Shown piece after piece: positions 15,199-24,470 of a DNA stretch of 57,729 bases. Position 1 is the first letter of the stretch. Each line of letters opens with the position of its first letter. The DNA is taken from assembly GCA_030831605.1 (NCBI GenBank), contig JAURKU010000015.1, positions 1 to 57,729 of the forward strand. The letters are read 5' to 3'. Source of the DNA: Rhodoluna sp. GTDB lineage: Bacteria > Actinomycetota > Actinomycetes > Actinomycetales > Microbacteriaceae. The notes beneath the pieces were generated by a model that saw nothing but the letters and a program-made list of their open reading frames with translations, was not told the origin of the DNA and searched no databases. The translations under genes and the position numbers were made by a program.

Positions 15199-18030
15199 CT
15201 AATTGGCGAAGGATTCTATTGGTGGGCATGAGCAAACAAGGTTGCGGTCGCCGTAGACATTGTCGATCCGGTTCACAATTGGCCAGTACTTACTTCTAAA
15301 CTGCCCAGCTGGGAATACCGCAACTTCTCGAGAATACTTTCTATTCCATTCCTGAACGATTGACTTAGCAGTGTGTGGCGCATTTCTAAGTGGAGAGTCC
15401 TCGATTGTGAAATCACCATTGGCAACAGCATCGATTTCAGTCTTGATATCCAACATCGCACTGATAAAGCGCTCAACTTCTGGCATCGGTTCAGATTCTG
15501 TTGGTTCAATCATCAGAGTTCCGGCAACTGGGAAAGACATGGTTGGCGCGTGGAATCCGTAGTCGATCAAACGCTTGGCGATGTCCTCTCCGGTCACCCC
15601 GGTGTCCTTAGTGATACCTCTGATGTCGATGATGCACTCGTGAGCTATCAAACCGTTTTTGCCGGTATAGAGCAAGGGGTATGCGTGCTCTAACTTCTTG
15701 GCAATGTAGTTCGCTGAGAGAACTGCAACAGCAGTGGCATCTTTCAGTCCCGCATTACCCATCATTCGAATGTAGGCCCAGGAAATTGGAAGAATGCTCG
15801 CTGAGCCAAATGGCGCTGCTGAAACAGGACCATAGCTAGGTAGTTCTGACTGAGCCTGATTGTGTCCGGGTAGGAAGGCAGCTAGGTGCGATCTTGCAGC
15901 GACTGGCCCAACACCTGGTCCACCACCTCCGTGCGGAATGCAGAAAGTTTTGTGAAGGTTTAGATGCGATACATCGCCACCGAATGAACCAAACTTGGCG
16001 TAACCAACCACCGCGTTTGTGTTTGCACCGTCGATGTATACCTGTCCACCAGCTTCGTGAACCCGATCACAAATTTCAGCAATTGCCTCTTCGTAAACAC
16101 CGTGGGTTGACGGGTAAGTCACCATCAGAGCCGCCAGCTTATCGCCAGCTTCTGCAATCTTGGAGGTTAGATCCGCTACATCGACGTTACCTTGGTCATC
16201 GCAGGCAACAACGATCACCTGCATACCGGCTAAGACTGCAGAGGCAGCGTTGGTGCCGTGTGCCGATGAAGGAATTAAGCAGATTGTTCTTTGCTTATCG
16301 CCACGAGATAGGTGGTAGCCGCGAATAGCCAAGAGCCCAGCAAGTTCGCCTTGGCTTCCAGCATTAGGTTGAAGTGAAATATCGGAATAACCGGTGACAT
16401 CGGATAGCCAAGAAGTCAGTTGTTCAATTAGCTCTAGATAACCCTGAACATCTTCTTTAGGCGCAAACGGGTGAAGACCGGCAAACTCTGGCCAAGTAAC
16501 AGCTTCCATTTCAGTGGTTGAATTCAGTTTCATTGTGCAAGAGCCAAGCGGAATCATTCCGCGATCTAGCGCAAAGTCGTAATCGGCTAGACGCTTTAGA
16601 TACCGAAGCATCGCGGTCTCGCTGTGGTAAGAGTTAAAGACCTCGTGAGTGAGGTAAGAAGACTTTCGCTCGAGTTTTGGTTTTCCTTGGGCCGCATCAA
16701 CTAGCTTGGTTACCCCGAAAGCGTCTAGCACATCGAAAAGTGTTTGCTCGGCTGTAGTTTCATCCACCGAGATGCTGATGCAACTATCACTTATCAGGTT
16801 CATGGTTATGTTCTTAGCTCTGGCCTTAGCAAATACAGTATTCGCGTCGATGCCACAGATTTCAAAGGTGTCAAAAAATTCAGCGGTAGGAACATCTAAC
16901 CCGGCAGCAATTAGCGATTGAGCCAGCCGGTGAGCTTTACCATAGACATCCTCGGCAATAGCTTTTAGTCTTGCTGGTCCGTGGTAGACAGCATACATAC
17001 CAGCCATAACTGCCAGAAGCACCTGTGCGGTGCAGATGTTTGAGGTTGCTCTTTCGCGCCTGATGTGCTGCTCACGGGTTTGCAGAGTTAGACGGTATGC
17101 AGGGGAGCCTTCGGTGGTAATGGAGACGCCGACGAGCCTGCCCGGCATGCTGCGCTCTAGCTCGTTTCTTACCGCTAGGTAACCTGCGTGTGGGCCACCG
17201 AAGCCCATCGGAACACCAAATCGTTGGGTTGAACCTACGACGACATCGGCACCCATTTCGCCAGGCGGGGTCAAAAGGGTTAGGGCTAGTAGATCGGCGA
17301 TAGCGATAGCCACAGCATTCTTACTTTGCGCATGGGCAAATAGCTTACTAAGGTCATAGATTTCTCCAGAACCTGCCGGATACTGCGCCAGGACACCAAA
17401 GAAATCCCCGCTTAGAAGTTCTGGGTTAGCGCTAGCACTCGCTAGATCAAAATACTTGACTTCGATGCCTACCGGTTCTGCCCGGTGGTCAATTAGAGCT
17501 TTGGTCTGTTTGAAGATATCGCTTGAAACATAAAAGACATTGCTTTCAACACTCGAAGTTCTTCTGGCAATTAGCATCGCCTCGACAGCAGCTGTTCCCT
17601 CATCGAGCATCGATGCATTAGCGGTTTTCATACCGGTTAAATCGGTAACCATGGTTTGAAAGTTAATCAGTGCTTCTAATCGACCTTGCGAGATTTCCGG
17701 TTGGTAAGGCGTATAAGCGGTATACCAGGACGGATTTTCCAGCACATTTCTTTTAATTACCGACGGGGTATGGGTGCCATAGTAACCCTGACCAATAAGT
17801 GAAGTAGTGATTCGGTTTTTGCTGGCAATTTTTCTAAGCTCACTTATTGCATCTGCTTCACTGATAGCAGCGGGAAGAGTGGAGTCTCCAACAAACTTGA
17901 TTGAGTCGGGTAAAGCCGCATCTAGAAGATCAGCAAGCGATTTGTAACCGAGAAAATCCAGCATGTCCTTCTGCGCACTCGCATCGGGCCCAATGTGTCG
18001 ATACTTGAAATCTTCGTGCGGTAAAACCAT
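15199..18030 (-). CDS. gcvP: Glycine dehydrogenase (decarboxylating), P-protein
   Basis: A 943-residue single-chain P-protein of the glycine cleavage system. It decarboxylates glycine with pyridoxal phosphate and transfers the aminomethyl group to the lipoyl arm of GcvH. The two halves are homologous; the active-site lysine is in [18 protein letters not shown] in the C-terminal half. Length matches full-length bacterial GcvP rather than the split form. The N-terminus FKYRHIGPD is typical. It follows gcvH by seven bases as the last gene of gcvT-gcvH-gcvP. Confidence 0.98.
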   Translation of the reverse strand: MVLPHEDFKYRHIGPDASAQKDMLDFLGYKSLADLLDAALPDSIKFVGDSTLPAAISEADAISELRKIASKNRITTSLIGQGYYGTHTPSVIKRNVLENPSWYTAYTPYQPEISQGRLEALINFQTMVTDLTGMKTANASMLDEGTAAVEAMLIARRTSSVESNVFYVSSDIFKQTKALIDHRAEPVGIEVKYFDLASASANPELLSGDFFGVLAQYPAGSGEIYDLSKLFAHAQSKNAVAIAIADLLALTLLTPPGEMGADVVVGSTQRFGVPMGFGGPHAGYLAVRNELERSMPGRLVGVSITTEGSPAYRLTLQTREQHIRRERATSNICTAQVLLAVMAGMYAVYHGPARLKAIAEDVYGKAHRLAQSLIAAGLDVPTAEFFDTFEICGIDANTVFAKARAKNITMNLISDSCISISVDETTAEQTLFDVLDAFGVTKLVDAAQGKPKLERKSSYLTHEVFNSYHSETAMLRYLKRLADYDFALDRGMIPLGSCTMKLNSTTEMEAVTWPEFAGLHPFAPKEDVQGYLELIEQLTSWLSDVTGYSDISLQPNAGSQGELAGLLAIRGYHLSRGDKQRTICLIPSSAHGTNAASAVLAGMQVIVVACDDQGNVDVADLTSKIAEAGDKLAALMVTYPSTHGVYEEAIAEICDRVHEAGGQVYIDGANTNAVVGYAKFGSFGGDVSHLNLHKTFCIPHGGGGPGVGPVAARSHLAAFLPGHNQAQSELPSYGPVSAAPFGSASILPISWAYIRMMGNAGLKDATAVAVLSANYIAKKLEHAYPLLYTGKNGLIAHECIIDIRGITKDTGVTGEDIAKRLIDYGFHAPTMSFPVAGTLMIEPTESEPMPEVERFISAMLDIKTEIDAVANGDFTIEDSPLRNAPHTAKSIVQEWNRKYSREVAVFPAGQFRSKYWPIVNRIDNVYGDRNLVCSCPPIESFAN

Positions 18031-18037
18031 TTAGTTC

Positions 18038-18412
18038 TTAGCCCTCACCGGTAAGTGCATCGTATTCGCTGGCGGTCATTAGCTCAGGAAGTGAGCTGAA
18101 GCGAACTTTGATCAACCAGCCAGATCCAAAAGGGTCTGAGTTGACAGTCTCCGGAGCATCAACCACAACACTGTTAATTTCGATAACTTCGCCATCGAGC
18201 GGTGCATAAAGTTCACCAACTGATTTGGTTGATTCAATTTCGCCACAAATTTTCATGTATGTAGTAGACGAACCAACTTTAGGTAGATCCACGAAAACCA
18301 CATCGCCAAGCTTCTCGGCAGCGTAAGCGGTAATTCCGATGGTGGCAACATCGCCTTCGATGGCTACCCACTCGTGTTCTTTGGTGTAGTGCAGGTTAGT
18401 TGGATTGCTCAT
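18038..18412 (-). CDS. gcvH: Glycine cleavage system H protein
   Basis: A 124-residue lipoyl carrier protein that shuttles the methylamine group between GcvP, GcvT and lipoamide dehydrogenase. The lipoylated lysine is Lys 63 in [10 protein letters not shown]. The fold and length are normal. AAGGA lies six bases upstream of the ATG. It is the middle gene of the operon, 17 bases after gcvT. No lipoate ligase or lpd gene is in the window. Confidence 0.98.
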   Translation of the reverse strand: MSNPTNLHYTKEHEWVAIEGDVATIGITAYAAEKLGDVVFVDLPKVGSSTTYMKICGEIESTKSVGELYAPLDGEVIEINSVVVDAPETVNSDPFGSGWLIKVRFSSLPELMTASEYDALTGEG

Positions 18413-18429
18413 TTTCTATCCTTTTTCGA

Positions 18430-19512
18430 TTATTTTGAACGCTTATAGAAAGGTAACTTGACCACGGTCATGGCCAATCTGGTTCCTCTGATATCAACTT
18501 CGACTTCGGAGCCAACATCGGAAAATTGTTTGGAAACATATGCCATGGCAACAGGGTAGCCGAGGGTCGGCGATAGCGCTCCCGAGGTAACCTTTCCGAT
18601 TAGCGTGTCCGAAGAGAAAACCTCGTAATCTGCTCTCGCTGCTCTTTTGCCGCTGCCGACAAGGCCAACCAAAACCGAATCCTGAGCTTTCTGAGCCAGT
18701 GCCGCCAAAGCGCTCTTGCCAACAAAATCATCATCCCGTTCTAATTTCACTACTCTGCCGAGGCCAGCCTGGTAGGGATTGATTTCAAGATTTAGTTCAT
18801 GTCCGTATAGTGGCATACCTGCTTCTAGTCGCAGAGTATCGCGCGATGCTAGACCACATGGAGTAATGCCAAGTTCCAGAAGTGAGTTGAAAATCTTGAC
18901 CGCATCAGCTGCCGGAACCATTACTTCAAAACCGTCTTCTCCGGTATATCCGGTTCGACATAAGAAGGCATCTACCGAAGATACTTTTCCACGAGCGATC
19001 GAATAGTAGGGAAGTGCTGAAAGATCGGTATCAACGACTTGCTGTAAAAGTTCGGTGGCAAGTGGCCCCTGGAGTGCAAGCAGAGCAAAATCATCGCTCT
19101 TATCTTCAACACCAACAAAGCCTTGGAAAATTGCGCGTTCTTTTAGCGCGTGGACAACGGCATGTCTATTACCGGCGTTGGCGATAACCAAAAATTCATC
19201 GTCTGCCAAACGGTAGACGATTAGATCGTCGATGATGCCGCCTTGAGCGTTGCAAATCAGTGCGTATTTGGCTTTACCGATGGCAATTGCAGAGCTTTGG
19301 ATAACTAAGGCGTAATCTAGGAAACTTGCCGCCTGCGGTCCTGAAACAAAAATCTCTGCCATGTGGCTTATATCAAATAGCCCAGCGCTGTTCCTAACCG
19401 CCTCGTGTTCAGCCAAGTCGCTGCTGTAACGAACCGGCATGTCCCAGCCACCGAAATCGGTGAAGCTAGCACCGAGTCGGGCATGTTCAGCATGTAGAGG
19501 GGTTTGGGGCAT
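18430..19512 (-). CDS. gcvT: Aminomethyltransferase (glycine cleavage T protein)
   Basis: A 360-residue T-protein. It passes the methylene group from the H-protein-bound intermediate to tetrahydrofolate and releases ammonia. Family features are FGGWDMPVRYSSD at the N-terminus, FDISHMAEI, and the folate-site region CRTGYTGEDGFEV. It is the first gene of the operon. TAAATT followed by six bases sits directly before the ATG, so the transcript is probably leaderless. The upstream gap to the agmatine deiminase gene is only 54 bases, too short for the glycine riboswitch often found here. Confidence 0.98.
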   Translation of the reverse strand: MPQTPLHAEHARLGASFTDFGGWDMPVRYSSDLAEHEAVRNSAGLFDISHMAEIFVSGPQAASFLDYALVIQSSAIAIGKAKYALICNAQGGIIDDLIVYRLADDEFLVIANAGNRHAVVHALKERAIFQGFVGVEDKSDDFALLALQGPLATELLQQVVDTDLSALPYYSIARGKVSSVDAFLCRTGYTGEDGFEVMVPAADAVKIFNSLLELGITPCGLASRDTLRLEAGMPLYGHELNLEINPYQAGLGRVVKLERDDDFVGKSALAALAQKAQDSVLVGLVGSGKRAARADYEVFSSDTLIGKVTSGALSPTLGYPVAMAYVSKQFSDVGSEVEVDIRGTRLAMTVVKLPFYKRSK

Positions 19513-19518
19513 AAGGCT

Positions 19519-19524
19519 AATTTA
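19519..19524 (-). promoter_or_regulatory. TAAATT -10 box for leaderless gcvT transcript
   Basis: On the minus strand TAAATT, six bases, then the gcvT ATG at 19512. It fits the TANNNT-N6-start pattern seen at several other genes here. Confidence 0.45.
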
Positions 19525-19566
19525 CGCCCTTAATCTGACCTTTATAAAATCCACGCCGTTGCTGCA

Positions 19567-20559
19567 CTAAACGGCAGGTTGCTGCTGGGTAATGCAGTGA
19601 ATTCCGCCGCCTTTGGCAAAGATCGGCCTTGCGTCAATCAGTCTTATCTCGCGGCCCGGGTAGGCCTCGGCCAAGATGGCTTTTGCCTCAGCGTCGTTGG
19701 CATCATCAAATGCGCAGAGTAGAACCGCTCCATTAAGGATGTAGTGGTTGATATACGAGTAGTCAACAAAGCCGCGTTGATCTTTTAGAACCTTAGGGGC
19801 CGGAACTTTGATCAGGTTGATATTTTGCAGTTCAGCTAGCCGCGCTGCCACTTCATGGCTAACCGTGTAATCGGGGTGATTCTGATCTTGCTGGTCGTGC
19901 ATCAGGATGGTCTGCTCATCGGAAAAGCAGGCAACTATATCGATATGCCCCTTAGTTCCGTAGGCTTCGTAATCACGAGTTAGTCCACGTCTAATCCAGA
20001 CAATATCGTTCACACCAAGTTTTTCTTTTAATTCCTGTTCAACTTCAGCTTTAGTCCAATCGGGGTTTCTTTCGACACCGAGTTGAACAGTTTCGGTTAC
20101 CAGCAACAGCCCACTGCCGTTGACATGGATGCCACCGCCTTCGTTGACCATTTCGCTTCGAATAATTTCAGCCTGTGCTCGATTTGCCATGACTGCTGCC
20201 ACCAAGTCATCTTTTTGGTAATCCTCAACAGGTAGTGACCCCCAGCCGTTGAATCGCCAATCAATTGCACCAAGTTTTCCATTTTCCGTATTCACTACAA
20301 ATGTCGCGCCGTTATCTCTGACCCATGAATCGTCTAAGTCGCAAATCAAGGTAGTGATTTCACTAGAGAGATATTTTCTAGCTGTCTGTTCTTGAGCTGG
20401 GTCAACTAAAACCGTCACCGGTTCATATTCGCTGGCCGCGTTAGCCACTTCGGACCAGGCTTTATAAGAATCTTCTGCAGGTGTTGCATATTCGTTTGCG
20501 GGAAATGATAGCCAGGTGCGTTCATGTCTTTCCCACTCGGCCGGCATTTTCCAACTCAT
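19567..20559 (-). CDS. aguA: Agmatine deiminase
   Basis: A 330-residue enzyme of the PAD-like guanidine-modifying family (PF04371). It converts agmatine to N-carbamoylputrescine and ammonia. Seen motifs are SWVRDNGATFVVN, EGGGIHVNG, THGHID-like GTKGHIDI and the catalytic Cys 322 in GGGIHCITQQ at the C-terminus; all are in place. It is the last gene of the operon and overlaps the upstream amidase gene by four bases. With that amidase it makes putrescine from agmatine in two steps. Confidence 0.95.
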   Translation of the reverse strand: MSWKMPAEWERHERTWLSFPANEYATPAEDSYKAWSEVANAASEYEPVTVLVDPAQEQTARKYLSSEITTLICDLDDSWVRDNGATFVVNTENGKLGAIDWRFNGWGSLPVEDYQKDDLVAAVMANRAQAEIIRSEMVNEGGGIHVNGSGLLLVTETVQLGVERNPDWTKAEVEQELKEKLGVNDIVWIRRGLTRDYEAYGTKGHIDIVACFSDEQTILMHDQQDQNHPDYTVSHEVAARLAELQNINLIKVPAPKVLKDQRGFVDYSYINHYILNGAVLLCAFDDANDAEAKAILAEAYPGREIRLIDARPIFAKGGGIHCITQQQPAV

Positions 20560-21539
20560 TGCGCTTCTCCTGCAATTCCTCCATCAATTCCATCGCCGGA
20601 ATCGACTCTTGGGTTTGCCACTGGTCTGGTTAGCGCTTCATAGGTATCAGGTCTTCTAGTTGCAAGAAATGGAAAAAGATCTAACCAGTCGCGACGCTGA
20701 TCCAAATCAAGATCGGCCACCAGAACTTCATCTTCATTTCTCGAGGCTTGAACAAGCACTCTGCCATAGGGGTCACTAATAAATGACGTCCCATAGAAAT
20801 TCAGAGCGCCTTCATTTCCCCAACGATTTGGCACAACCATAAAAGTTCCGCTGTTGATGCCATTTGCGACAATAACTTTTTGCCACAGTGGTGCGGTATC
20901 AAAATCTGGATGATCTGGTTCTGAACCAATAGCGGTTGGATATATAAGCATTTCGGCACCAGCAAGCGAGTACGCTCTGGCAACTTCAGGGAACCACTCA
21001 TCCCAGCAAGTCGGAAGCCCCAGTTTGCCAAGCTCGGTGTCATAAACCGGATAAGGATCTGGATCACTTGGCCCAGGGGCGAAGTATTTATCTTCGTAGT
21101 AACCGGCCGTAACTGGAATGTGTGTTTTTGGGGTGTAGCCGATCAACTCGCCTTCGGGGTTCACCAAGATTGCAACGTTGTAGCCGCGGCCATCTGCTAA
21201 CTCACTTTTTTCATAAAGCGAAGCGTGAATATAAAGCCCATATTTTTCTGCGGCAGATCTAGCAAAGTTAAGTGTTGGGCCTTCTAATTCCTCGGCAATT
21301 GTGCTCGGGATGCCGCTTGGTTTCTGATCTGCTGGGTAGCGCGAAAGGGTTAACTCCGGCAAGCAGACAAGCTTGGCTCCGGCTTTAGCTGCCAACTCTA
21401 TTCCGTTGTTTAGATTCTCGAGGTGCTTAGCAGCATCTTTTTCCCAGTGCATCTGCACCAGGGCTATTCTTACCGGCTCGCGGGTTGCCGCTTTAACTCT
21501 AGAAAGCGAATCTAGTTTGCCAACTTGGGTTAGTTTCAT
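20556..21539 (-). CDS. aguB: N-carbamoylputrescine amidase
   Basis: A 327-residue nitrilase-superfamily amidase. The Glu-Lys-Cys triad is seen as CLPELTLSRYP, PKTHIP and LPTCWDEWFPE. The ATGA overlap with agmatine deiminase and the typical YYEDKYFAPG stretch favour N-carbamoylputrescine as substrate (to putrescine, CO2 and ammonia). The N-terminal 25 residues and a glycine-rich C-terminal tail (SGDGIDGGIAGEAQ) extend beyond the usual 290-300 residues. It overlaps the upstream decarboxylase gene by four bases. Confidence 0.93.
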   Translation of the reverse strand: MKLTQVGKLDSLSRVKAATREPVRIALVQMHWEKDAAKHLENLNNGIELAAKAGAKLVCLPELTLSRYPADQKPSGIPSTIAEELEGPTLNFARSAAEKYGLYIHASLYEKSELADGRGYNVAILVNPEGELIGYTPKTHIPVTAGYYEDKYFAPGPSDPDPYPVYDTELGKLGLPTCWDEWFPEVARAYSLAGAEMLIYPTAIGSEPDHPDFDTAPLWQKVIVANGINSGTFMVVPNRWGNEGALNFYGTSFISDPYGRVLVQASRNEDEVLVADLDLDQRRDWLDLFPFLATRRPDTYEALTRPVANPRVDSGDGIDGGIAGEAQ

Positions 21540-22915
21540 TTTTCACTCATTGAATCGATGATTTTGGTCAGTAGTTTCAGTTCAGTCCTCGGGTTCACAA
21601 TGGCGAATCTGGCATTTGGTTTACCCTCATGCGAACTAGGTGTTACAAAACCAAGTTCCTCTCGAAGAATCCGCTGTGACCACTTCTCGTAGTCGGCTAG
21701 CTTCCAACCGACTCTCTCAAACACCACAATTGATAATTCAGGTTCACGAACAAGCTTTAGGTCTTTTCTTGAGCGGATCACATCGGCGATCTTGTGGGCC
21801 AGATCGATGTTCTCGGCTACAGCAATTCGATAGGCACCAACGCCATAGGTAGCGAGCGAGAACCAAAGCGGTAATCCTCTAGCCCTTCTGGTTAGGTGGT
21901 AGGCGTAGTCGCTTGGGTTGAATTCACCGCTATCGGTCAATGTGTCGAGATATTCTCCGTGTTGAGTGTGGGCAGCCGCTGCCAATTTAGGGTTGCGATA
22001 AACAAGCGCGCAAGAATCAAAGCTGGTGAATAGCCACTTGTGTGGATCAACGATAAATGAATCTGCTTTTTCTACGCCCTTGAATAGCTTTTTCTGCCGT
22101 GGGTCTAAAATTCCAGCAAGACCGTAAGCGCCATCAACGTGATACCAAACACCCAATTGTTTGGCCGCCTTAGCAATCTCATCTAAACGGTCTACTATTC
22201 CGAAATTCGTAGTTCCGGATGTTGCCACAACTGCAAATAAACCGTCTTTAATTTTCTCGGCAGCATCTAAAACCGCTTGACCGGTTAGTCTGCCTTCGTG
22301 ATTGGCTTTGGCTAAAACAATATCGATATCCATAACTCGAGCTGCCGCTTTGAGCGAGGAGTGTGATTCTGAAGAAGCGATAATTGACCAGCGTTTAGGA
22401 AGCTTTTTGCCCTTACGCTTTGCTATCGCCTCGTGTCTTGCAGTTACCAGAGCCGAGAGGTTACCAAGAGATCCGCCTTGAACAAAAGTTCCCCCTGCAG
22501 ATTTGGGTAAACCAACTTCCTTGGCCAGCCACGCCAGCACTTCATTTTCAGCAAAGACGGCACCAGATCCTTCGAGCCAAGATCCGCCGTAGACACTGGT
22601 TGCTGAAACAACAAGGTCAAAAAGGGTTGCCGCTTCGGTTGGTGCCACTGGAATAAAAGATAAGTAACCGGGGTGATCGGTTGAAATACAGGCTGGGGCC
22701 AGAACATCTTCAAAGATTTTTAGCGCTTTATGTCCACCGAGACCTTTTTCGTTGATGGTATTTGCAGCATGTTTTTTTAGGTAGCTAAGACTTTGTGGAC
22801 CATCCAGCGGAGCCGGGTCCATGGCCATGCGCTCTCTGGCATAGTTCAGCACTTCTTCACGAAGCGCAATCGTTGCGGCGTTGGAAGAGTGCATCTTGGC
22901 TGCTTTACCAGTCAT
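21536..22915 (-). CDS. Group II pyridoxal-phosphate decarboxylase
   Basis: A 459-residue fold-I decarboxylase of the aromatic-amino-acid/glutamate/diaminobutyrate family. HPGYLSFIP, WYHVDGAYG (PLP-binding Asp) and VDPHKWLF (Schiff-base lysine) are intact. Family members act on aromatic amino acids, glutamate, diaminobutyrate, lysine or ornithine. It is translationally coupled to an amidase and a deiminase that consume agmatine, so arginine is a tempting substrate although known arginine decarboxylases mostly belong to other families. TAGGCT precedes the ATG by six bases, so transcription probably begins here and the message is leaderless. Substrate is an inference. Confidence 0.88.
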   Translation of the reverse strand: MTGKAAKMHSSNAATIALREEVLNYARERMAMDPAPLDGPQSLSYLKKHAANTINEKGLGGHKALKIFEDVLAPACISTDHPGYLSFIPVAPTEAATLFDLVVSATSVYGGSWLEGSGAVFAENEVLAWLAKEVGLPKSAGGTFVQGGSLGNLSALVTARHEAIAKRKGKKLPKRWSIIASSESHSSLKAAARVMDIDIVLAKANHEGRLTGQAVLDAAEKIKDGLFAVVATSGTTNFGIVDRLDEIAKAAKQLGVWYHVDGAYGLAGILDPRQKKLFKGVEKADSFIVDPHKWLFTSFDSCALVYRNPKLAAAAHTQHGEYLDTLTDSGEFNPSDYAYHLTRRARGLPLWFSLATYGVGAYRIAVAENIDLAHKIADVIRSRKDLKLVREPELSIVVFERVGWKLADYEKWSQRILREELGFVTPSSHEGKPNARFAIVNPRTELKLLTKIIDSMSEK

Positions 22916-22921
22916 GACTAA

Positions 22922-22927
22922 AGCCTA
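22922..22927 (-). promoter_or_regulatory. TAGGCT -10 box for leaderless polyamine operon
   Basis: On the minus strand TAGGCT, six bases, then the ATG at 22915. The first three bases of the hexamer are also the TAG stop of the eamA gene, so the operon can be transcribed both from here and by read-through. Confidence 0.55.
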
Positions 22928-23851
22928 AACCTTGGAAACAGTTCTTGAAGTTTCAGCAATCACAATGCCACTGACCACTATGAAAGCGCCGAGCACCTCG
23001 ATTGTGGTCATTGACTCGTTTAGCCAAATCCAGGCAAACGCGGAGGCAAAGATGGTTTCGGCTGTGGCAATCACCCCTACTGCGGTCGCGGAAAGATTAC
23101 CCAGGGCTATGTAATCAAGCCACATAGGAATAAATGAGCCCATCACACCAAGCCAAATCAACGCCAACCAAATTGGCCAATCAATCATGGCCAAATTGCC
23201 AGCAAGCGACATGCTCTGCTCTAGCGAAATTAAATTCTTCGGGTTCAAAAGATTCATGATCAACCAGAAGATGGCGGCAACTAGAAAGGTGTAGAACAAA
23301 GTCGACATGGGGTCGCGAGTTTTTTGGGTGTGCTCACCGACTAGGAAATAGATACTCACACAAATTGCCGCCATAAAAGCCCAGCCGACTCCAACGGGGT
23401 TTAACTGCGAATCCCAGATGTTACTGACAATCGCTAGCCCTAAAAGCACAAGTGCGATACCGATCCAGAGTTTTTTGGAGAGTTTTTCCTTGAAAAGGAA
23501 ATAGGAAACCAGCGGAACAATCACGATAGCCGTGTATTCGATAAGTAAGGCAACGCTGATTGGAAGCAAACTAACCGCATTGGCGTAAGACCACTGCATC
23601 AGGGCTATTCCGGCGATACCGTAACCGATCATCACCGGAATTTCTCTTTTCTCTAACCTGAAAGCCTTCCGATTGGTTATGAGTAGGACAATTCCGGCCA
23701 CAATCGCTGTGAAAGTGGTTCGGAAGAGAACCAGCTGCTCCGAGCTGATACCGGTTTGGATTATGACCTTCACAGTGCTGGCATTTAGGCCAAAAAGTAG
23801 TGCCGCACAGGAAACTGCTGCGGCACCTACGGCAGGTCGACGAACTCTCAC
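22925..23851 (-). CDS. EamA/DMT superfamily transporter
   Basis: A 308-residue protein with ten predicted membrane segments in two EamA repeats; the second repeat reads AVGVIATAETIFASAFAWIW. Members export amino acids, amines or metabolites. Start is GTG at 23851, six bases after a TAGGCT box, so the message looks leaderless; there is no Shine-Dalgarno sequence. It lies directly upstream of the decarboxylase-AguB-AguA operon, ten bases away, which suggests amine or amino-acid traffic. The transported compound is unknown. Confidence 0.9.
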   Translation of the reverse strand: MRVRRPAVGAAAVSCAALLFGLNASTVKVIIQTGISSEQLVLFRTTFTAIVAGIVLLITNRKAFRLEKREIPVMIGYGIAGIALMQWSYANAVSLLPISVALLIEYTAIVIVPLVSYFLFKEKLSKKLWIGIALVLLGLAIVSNIWDSQLNPVGVGWAFMAAICVSIYFLVGEHTQKTRDPMSTLFYTFLVAAIFWLIMNLLNPKNLISLEQSMSLAGNLAMIDWPIWLALIWLGVMGSFIPMWLDYIALGNLSATAVGVIATAETIFASAFAWIWLNESMTTIEVLGAFIVVSGIVIAETSRTVSKV

Positions 23852-23857
23852 CAGTTC

Positions 23858-23867
23858 AGCCTAGGCT
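23858..23867. promoter_or_regulatory. Palindrome AGCCTAGGCT acting as divergent -10 boxes of eamA and msrA
   Basis: The 10-bp perfect palindrome contains TAGGCT on each strand. On the plus strand it is followed by six bases and the msrA ATG (23874); on the minus strand by six bases and the eamA GTG (23851). The two genes are only 22 bases apart, so both transcripts would be leaderless and their RNA polymerases would compete for the same DNA. Confidence 0.6.
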
Positions 23868-23873
23868 AGTTGC

Positions 23874-24395
23874 ATGACTGAATTTGTATTAGCCGGCGGC
23901 TGTTTCTGGTGCTTAGACTCTTCCTATTCCCAGTTCAAGGGAATCATCGATGTTGTTTGTGGTTACTCCGGTGGGCACACCGATAACCCGACCTACGAAC
24001 AGGTGTGTTCCGAGAAAACTGGACATGCGGAGGTTGCCAAGGTTATTTTCGACGAATCAATAATTAGTGCTGAAGTGGTACTTGATCTTTACTTCACCAT
24101 GCACGATCCAAGACAACTAAACCGTCAGGGCAATGACATTGGCACCAGTTACCGCTCGGCGATGTTCTACCAGGGTGAAGAGCAAAAAGAAATTTTTGAG
24201 AAAGCGTTGGAAAGAGCTGGGCAGATGTGGGACGGCGAAATTGTTACTACCTTGCAGCCGCTAGAGAAATTCTGGGACGCAGAAGAATATCACCAGGACT
24301 ATTTTGTGAAAAACCCAGGCAACGCTTATTGCCAGAGTGTGGTCAGTGGCAAGATGGCGAAAACCAGATCGGCATTTCAAGAGTTCCTAAAGTAG
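23874..24395 (+). CDS. msrA: Peptide methionine (S)-S-oxide reductase
   Basis: A 173-residue cytosolic repair enzyme. The catalytic motif GGCFWC gives Cys 10 as nucleophile; GYSGG, the HAEV segment and EEYHQDYFVKNP are the usual substrate-binding blocks. It reduces the S form of methionine sulfoxide using thioredoxin. No MsrB gene or domain is next to it. Start ATG is fixed by the leaderless promoter and by the family N-terminus. A 7-bp inverted repeat follows the gene. Confidence 0.97.
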   Translation: MTEFVLAGGCFWCLDSSYSQFKGIIDVVCGYSGGHTDNPTYEQVCSEKTGHAEVAKVIFDESIISAEVVLDLYFTMHDPRQLNRQGNDIGTSYRSAMFYQGEEQKEIFEKALERAGQMWDGEIVTTLQPLEKFWDAEEYHQDYFVKNPGNAYCQSVVSGKMAKTRSAFQEFLK

Positions 24396-24402
24396 TTTGT
24401 GG

Positions 24403-24422
24403 ATAACCTCAGCGCAGGTTAT
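24403..24422 (+). repeat. Inverted repeat after msrA
   Basis: ATAACCT (24403-24409) and AGGTTAT (24416-24422) form a 7-bp stem with a CAGCGC loop, seven bases after the msrA stop. The following bases are only moderately T-rich, so it may be a weak terminator or an operator in the ssb promoter region. Confidence 0.4.
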
Positions 24423-24435
24423 TCAAATTTGTAAT

Positions 24436-24460
24436 CCTTTCTTTCATTCACGAAGAAAGG
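24436..24460 (+). promoter_or_regulatory. Hairpin that buries the ssb ribosome binding site
   Basis: CCTTTCTT (24436-24443) pairs perfectly with AAGAAAGG (24453-24460) around a nine-base loop. The 3' arm contains the GAAAGG Shine-Dalgarno sequence ten bases upstream of the ssb ATG. If transcribed whole, this stem should limit translation initiation. Confidence 0.45.
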
Positions 24461-24470
24461 TTTTACACAA

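Noticed and set aside
15894-16328. Plus-strand reading frame within gcvP
   Set aside because: Lies entirely inside a well supported gene on the other strand, has odd His/Arg/Gln-rich composition and no ribosome binding site.
19513-19566. Glycine riboswitch before gcvT
   Set aside because: Only 54 bases separate gcvT from the next gene, and the message appears to start at the ATG, so there is no room.
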